Below, piece by piece: positions 63,176 through 64,000 of a stretch of DNA of 64,000 nt. The notes beneath the pieces were generated by a model. It ran no database searches. It had not been told where the DNA came from and saw only the letters and a program-made list of their open reading frames with translations. How positions within the stretch are numbered: the first letter of the stretch is position 1; every line of letters begins with the position of its first letter. Origin of the DNA: G051903925 sp051903925 (lineage in GTDB: Bacteria; Pseudomonadota; Alphaproteobacteria; Zavarziniales; Zavarziniaceae); the NCBI RefSeq assembly GCF_051903925.1, contig NZ_CP173678.1, forward strand, positions 4,650,001 to 4,714,000, read 5' to 3'. A program made the position numbers and the translations under genes.

Positions 63176-63931
63176 ATGATGAAGAAACATGATGACGCGC
63201 TGGTCGTGATCCCCGCGCGGCTGGGCTCCACGCGACTCCCCGACAAGCCCCTGGCCAGTATCGCAGGCCGGCCGATGATCGTCCACGTCTGGGAGCGCGC
63301 CGTTGCCGCAGGCCTGGGCCCCGTCGTCGTCGCCGCAGCCGAGCCGGCGATCGCGGACGCCGTCGAGGCCGCGGGCGGCCGCGCCGTCCTGACCAATCCC
63401 GCCCACCCGTCCGGCTCGGACCGGGTGATGGAGGCGGTGCGCCTGGTCGACCCGGAGGCGCGGGCGACGCGCATCATCAACGTCCAGGGCGACCTGCCGA
63501 CGCTGGATCCCACCCTGCTGCGCGACGCGGCCGCGCTGCTGGACGATCCGGCCGTGGCCATCGGCACGCTCGCGGCACGGATCGTGCGCGAGGACGAGCG
63601 CACCAACCCCAACGTGGTCAAGGCCGTGGTCTCCGCGCCCGAGGGGGCCGCCACTGGCCGCGCGCTCTATTTCACGCGGGCGACGGCGCCGCATGGCGAT
63701 GGCCCGCTGTGGCACCATATCGGCCTCTATGCCTGGCGGCGCTCGGCGCTGGAGCGCTTCGTGGGCCTGGCCCCCTCCCCCCTGGAGTTGCGCGAGAAGC
63801 TGGAGCAGTTGCGGGCGCTGGAGGACGGCATGCGCATCGACGTCGCCTTTGTCGAGACGGTGCCGCTGGGCGTCGACACGCAGGCCGACCTTGACCGGGC
63901 ACGTGCACTGCTGCACCCCAGCGCGCCATGA
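63176..63931 (+). CDS. kdsB: CMP-Kdo synthetase (3-deoxy-manno-octulosonate cytidylyltransferase)
   Basis: The 251-residue cytidylyltransferase has the nucleotide-binding start VVIPARLGSTRLPDKPLASI, the HPSGSDRVMEAV motif, INVQGDLPTL (Gln-Gly-Asp metal site), and HIGLYAWRRSALERF. It makes CMP-Kdo, the donor used by WaaA encoded about 21 kb upstream. Two consecutive ATG codons begin the frame. It overlaps the prephenate dehydratase gene by 4 bp. Confidence 0.95.
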   Translation: MMKKHDDALVVIPARLGSTRLPDKPLASIAGRPMIVHVWERAVAAGLGPVVVAAAEPAIADAVEAAGGRAVLTNPAHPSGSDRVMEAVRLVDPEARATRIINVQGDLPTLDPTLLRDAAALLDDPAVAIGTLAARIVREDERTNPNVVKAVVSAPEGAATGRALYFTRATAPHGDGPLWHHIGLYAWRRSALERFVGLAPSPLELREKLEQLRALEDGMRIDVAFVETVPLGVDTQADLDRARALLHPSAP

Positions 63932-64000
63932 CGACAGTTACCCACCCCCGCGTCGCTTTTCAGGGCGAGCCCGGCGCCTATTCCCACCTCGCCATCCGCG
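63928..64000 (+). CDS. pheA: Prephenate dehydratase, 5' end only
   Basis: The first 24 codons are present before the window ends. The start VAFQGEPGAYSHLAIR is the characteristic N-terminus of prephenate dehydratase, which converts prephenate to phenylpyruvate in phenylalanine synthesis. The ATGA overlap with kdsB and the cycM-kdsB-pheA order are common in alphaproteobacteria. Confidence 0.9.
   Translation, partial: MTTVTHPRVAFQGEPGAYSHLAIR

Overview
The window is about 70% G+C and reads as a chromosomal segment of an alphaproteobacterium, most likely in or near the Rhodospirillales. The reasons are the flagellar gene order fliF-fliG-fliH-fliN-flbD-flhA known from Caulobacter, a SciP-type CtrA inhibitor next to the hook gene, a membrane-anchored CycM-type cytochrome c divergent from kdsB-pheA, and an ornithine-lipid acyltransferase gene. 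I cannot name the genus. No rRNA, tRNA, CRISPR array, prophage or complete insertion sequence was seen.

Layout. (1) 1-5.3 kb: fliK-flgD-flgE, preceded by a sigma-54 promoter and several GGCA-N5-TGCC palindromes, then sciP behind its own CtrA-like box. (2) 5.7-11.8 kb: an N-acyl-D-amino acid deacylase, a TetR regulator divergent from a DUF1302 outer-membrane protein, and a second TetR regulator. (3) 12.1-25.8 kb: a large flagellar cluster with fliF, fliG, fliH, fliN, a MotA-type stator gene, flbD, flhA, flhF, a FlhG/MinD-like ATPase, a second very large FliK-like protein and a small unknown protein. (4) 25.9-29.3 kb: comM, two tandem VOC-fold genes and a ParE-type toxin-antitoxin pair. (5) 29.4-35.7 kb: a catabolic-looking set (APH-like phosphotransferase, DUF6285, acyl-CoA synthetase, amidase, LLM flavin oxidoreductase), interrupted by one strikingly AT-rich small membrane protein gene. 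(6) 35.8-37.5 kb: a small Cys-bearing protein, a signal peptidase I homologue in which the catalytic Lys is Arg, and a methyltransferase. (7) 37.8-44.8 kb: envelope lipids (olsB, DUF2093, lpxL-like; convergent lpxK, waaA, DUF374 acyltransferase, msbA). (8) 44.9-54.7 kb: Uma2 nuclease-like protein, molybdopterin oxidoreductase, NlpC/P60 peptidase, an LRR-like protein, endonuclease V, arylamine N-acetyltransferase, a three-gene signalling unit and two small exported proteins. (9) 54.7-63.1 kb: a Yej-type peptide ABC importer with two tandem binding proteins, headed by a cytochrome c gene. (10) 63.2-64 kb: kdsB and the start of pheA.

The most coherent hidden signal is regulatory. The window encodes FlbD, the sigma-54 activator and repressor of flagellar genes. 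It also carries palindromes resembling FlbD ftr sites upstream of the sigma-54 promoter of fliK, and flanking a CtrA-like box at fliF. That is the architecture of the Caulobacter class II/III switch, extended here to the CtrA inhibitor SciP. Two families of dispersed imperfect palindromes (about 115 bp each) sit in intergenic gaps.
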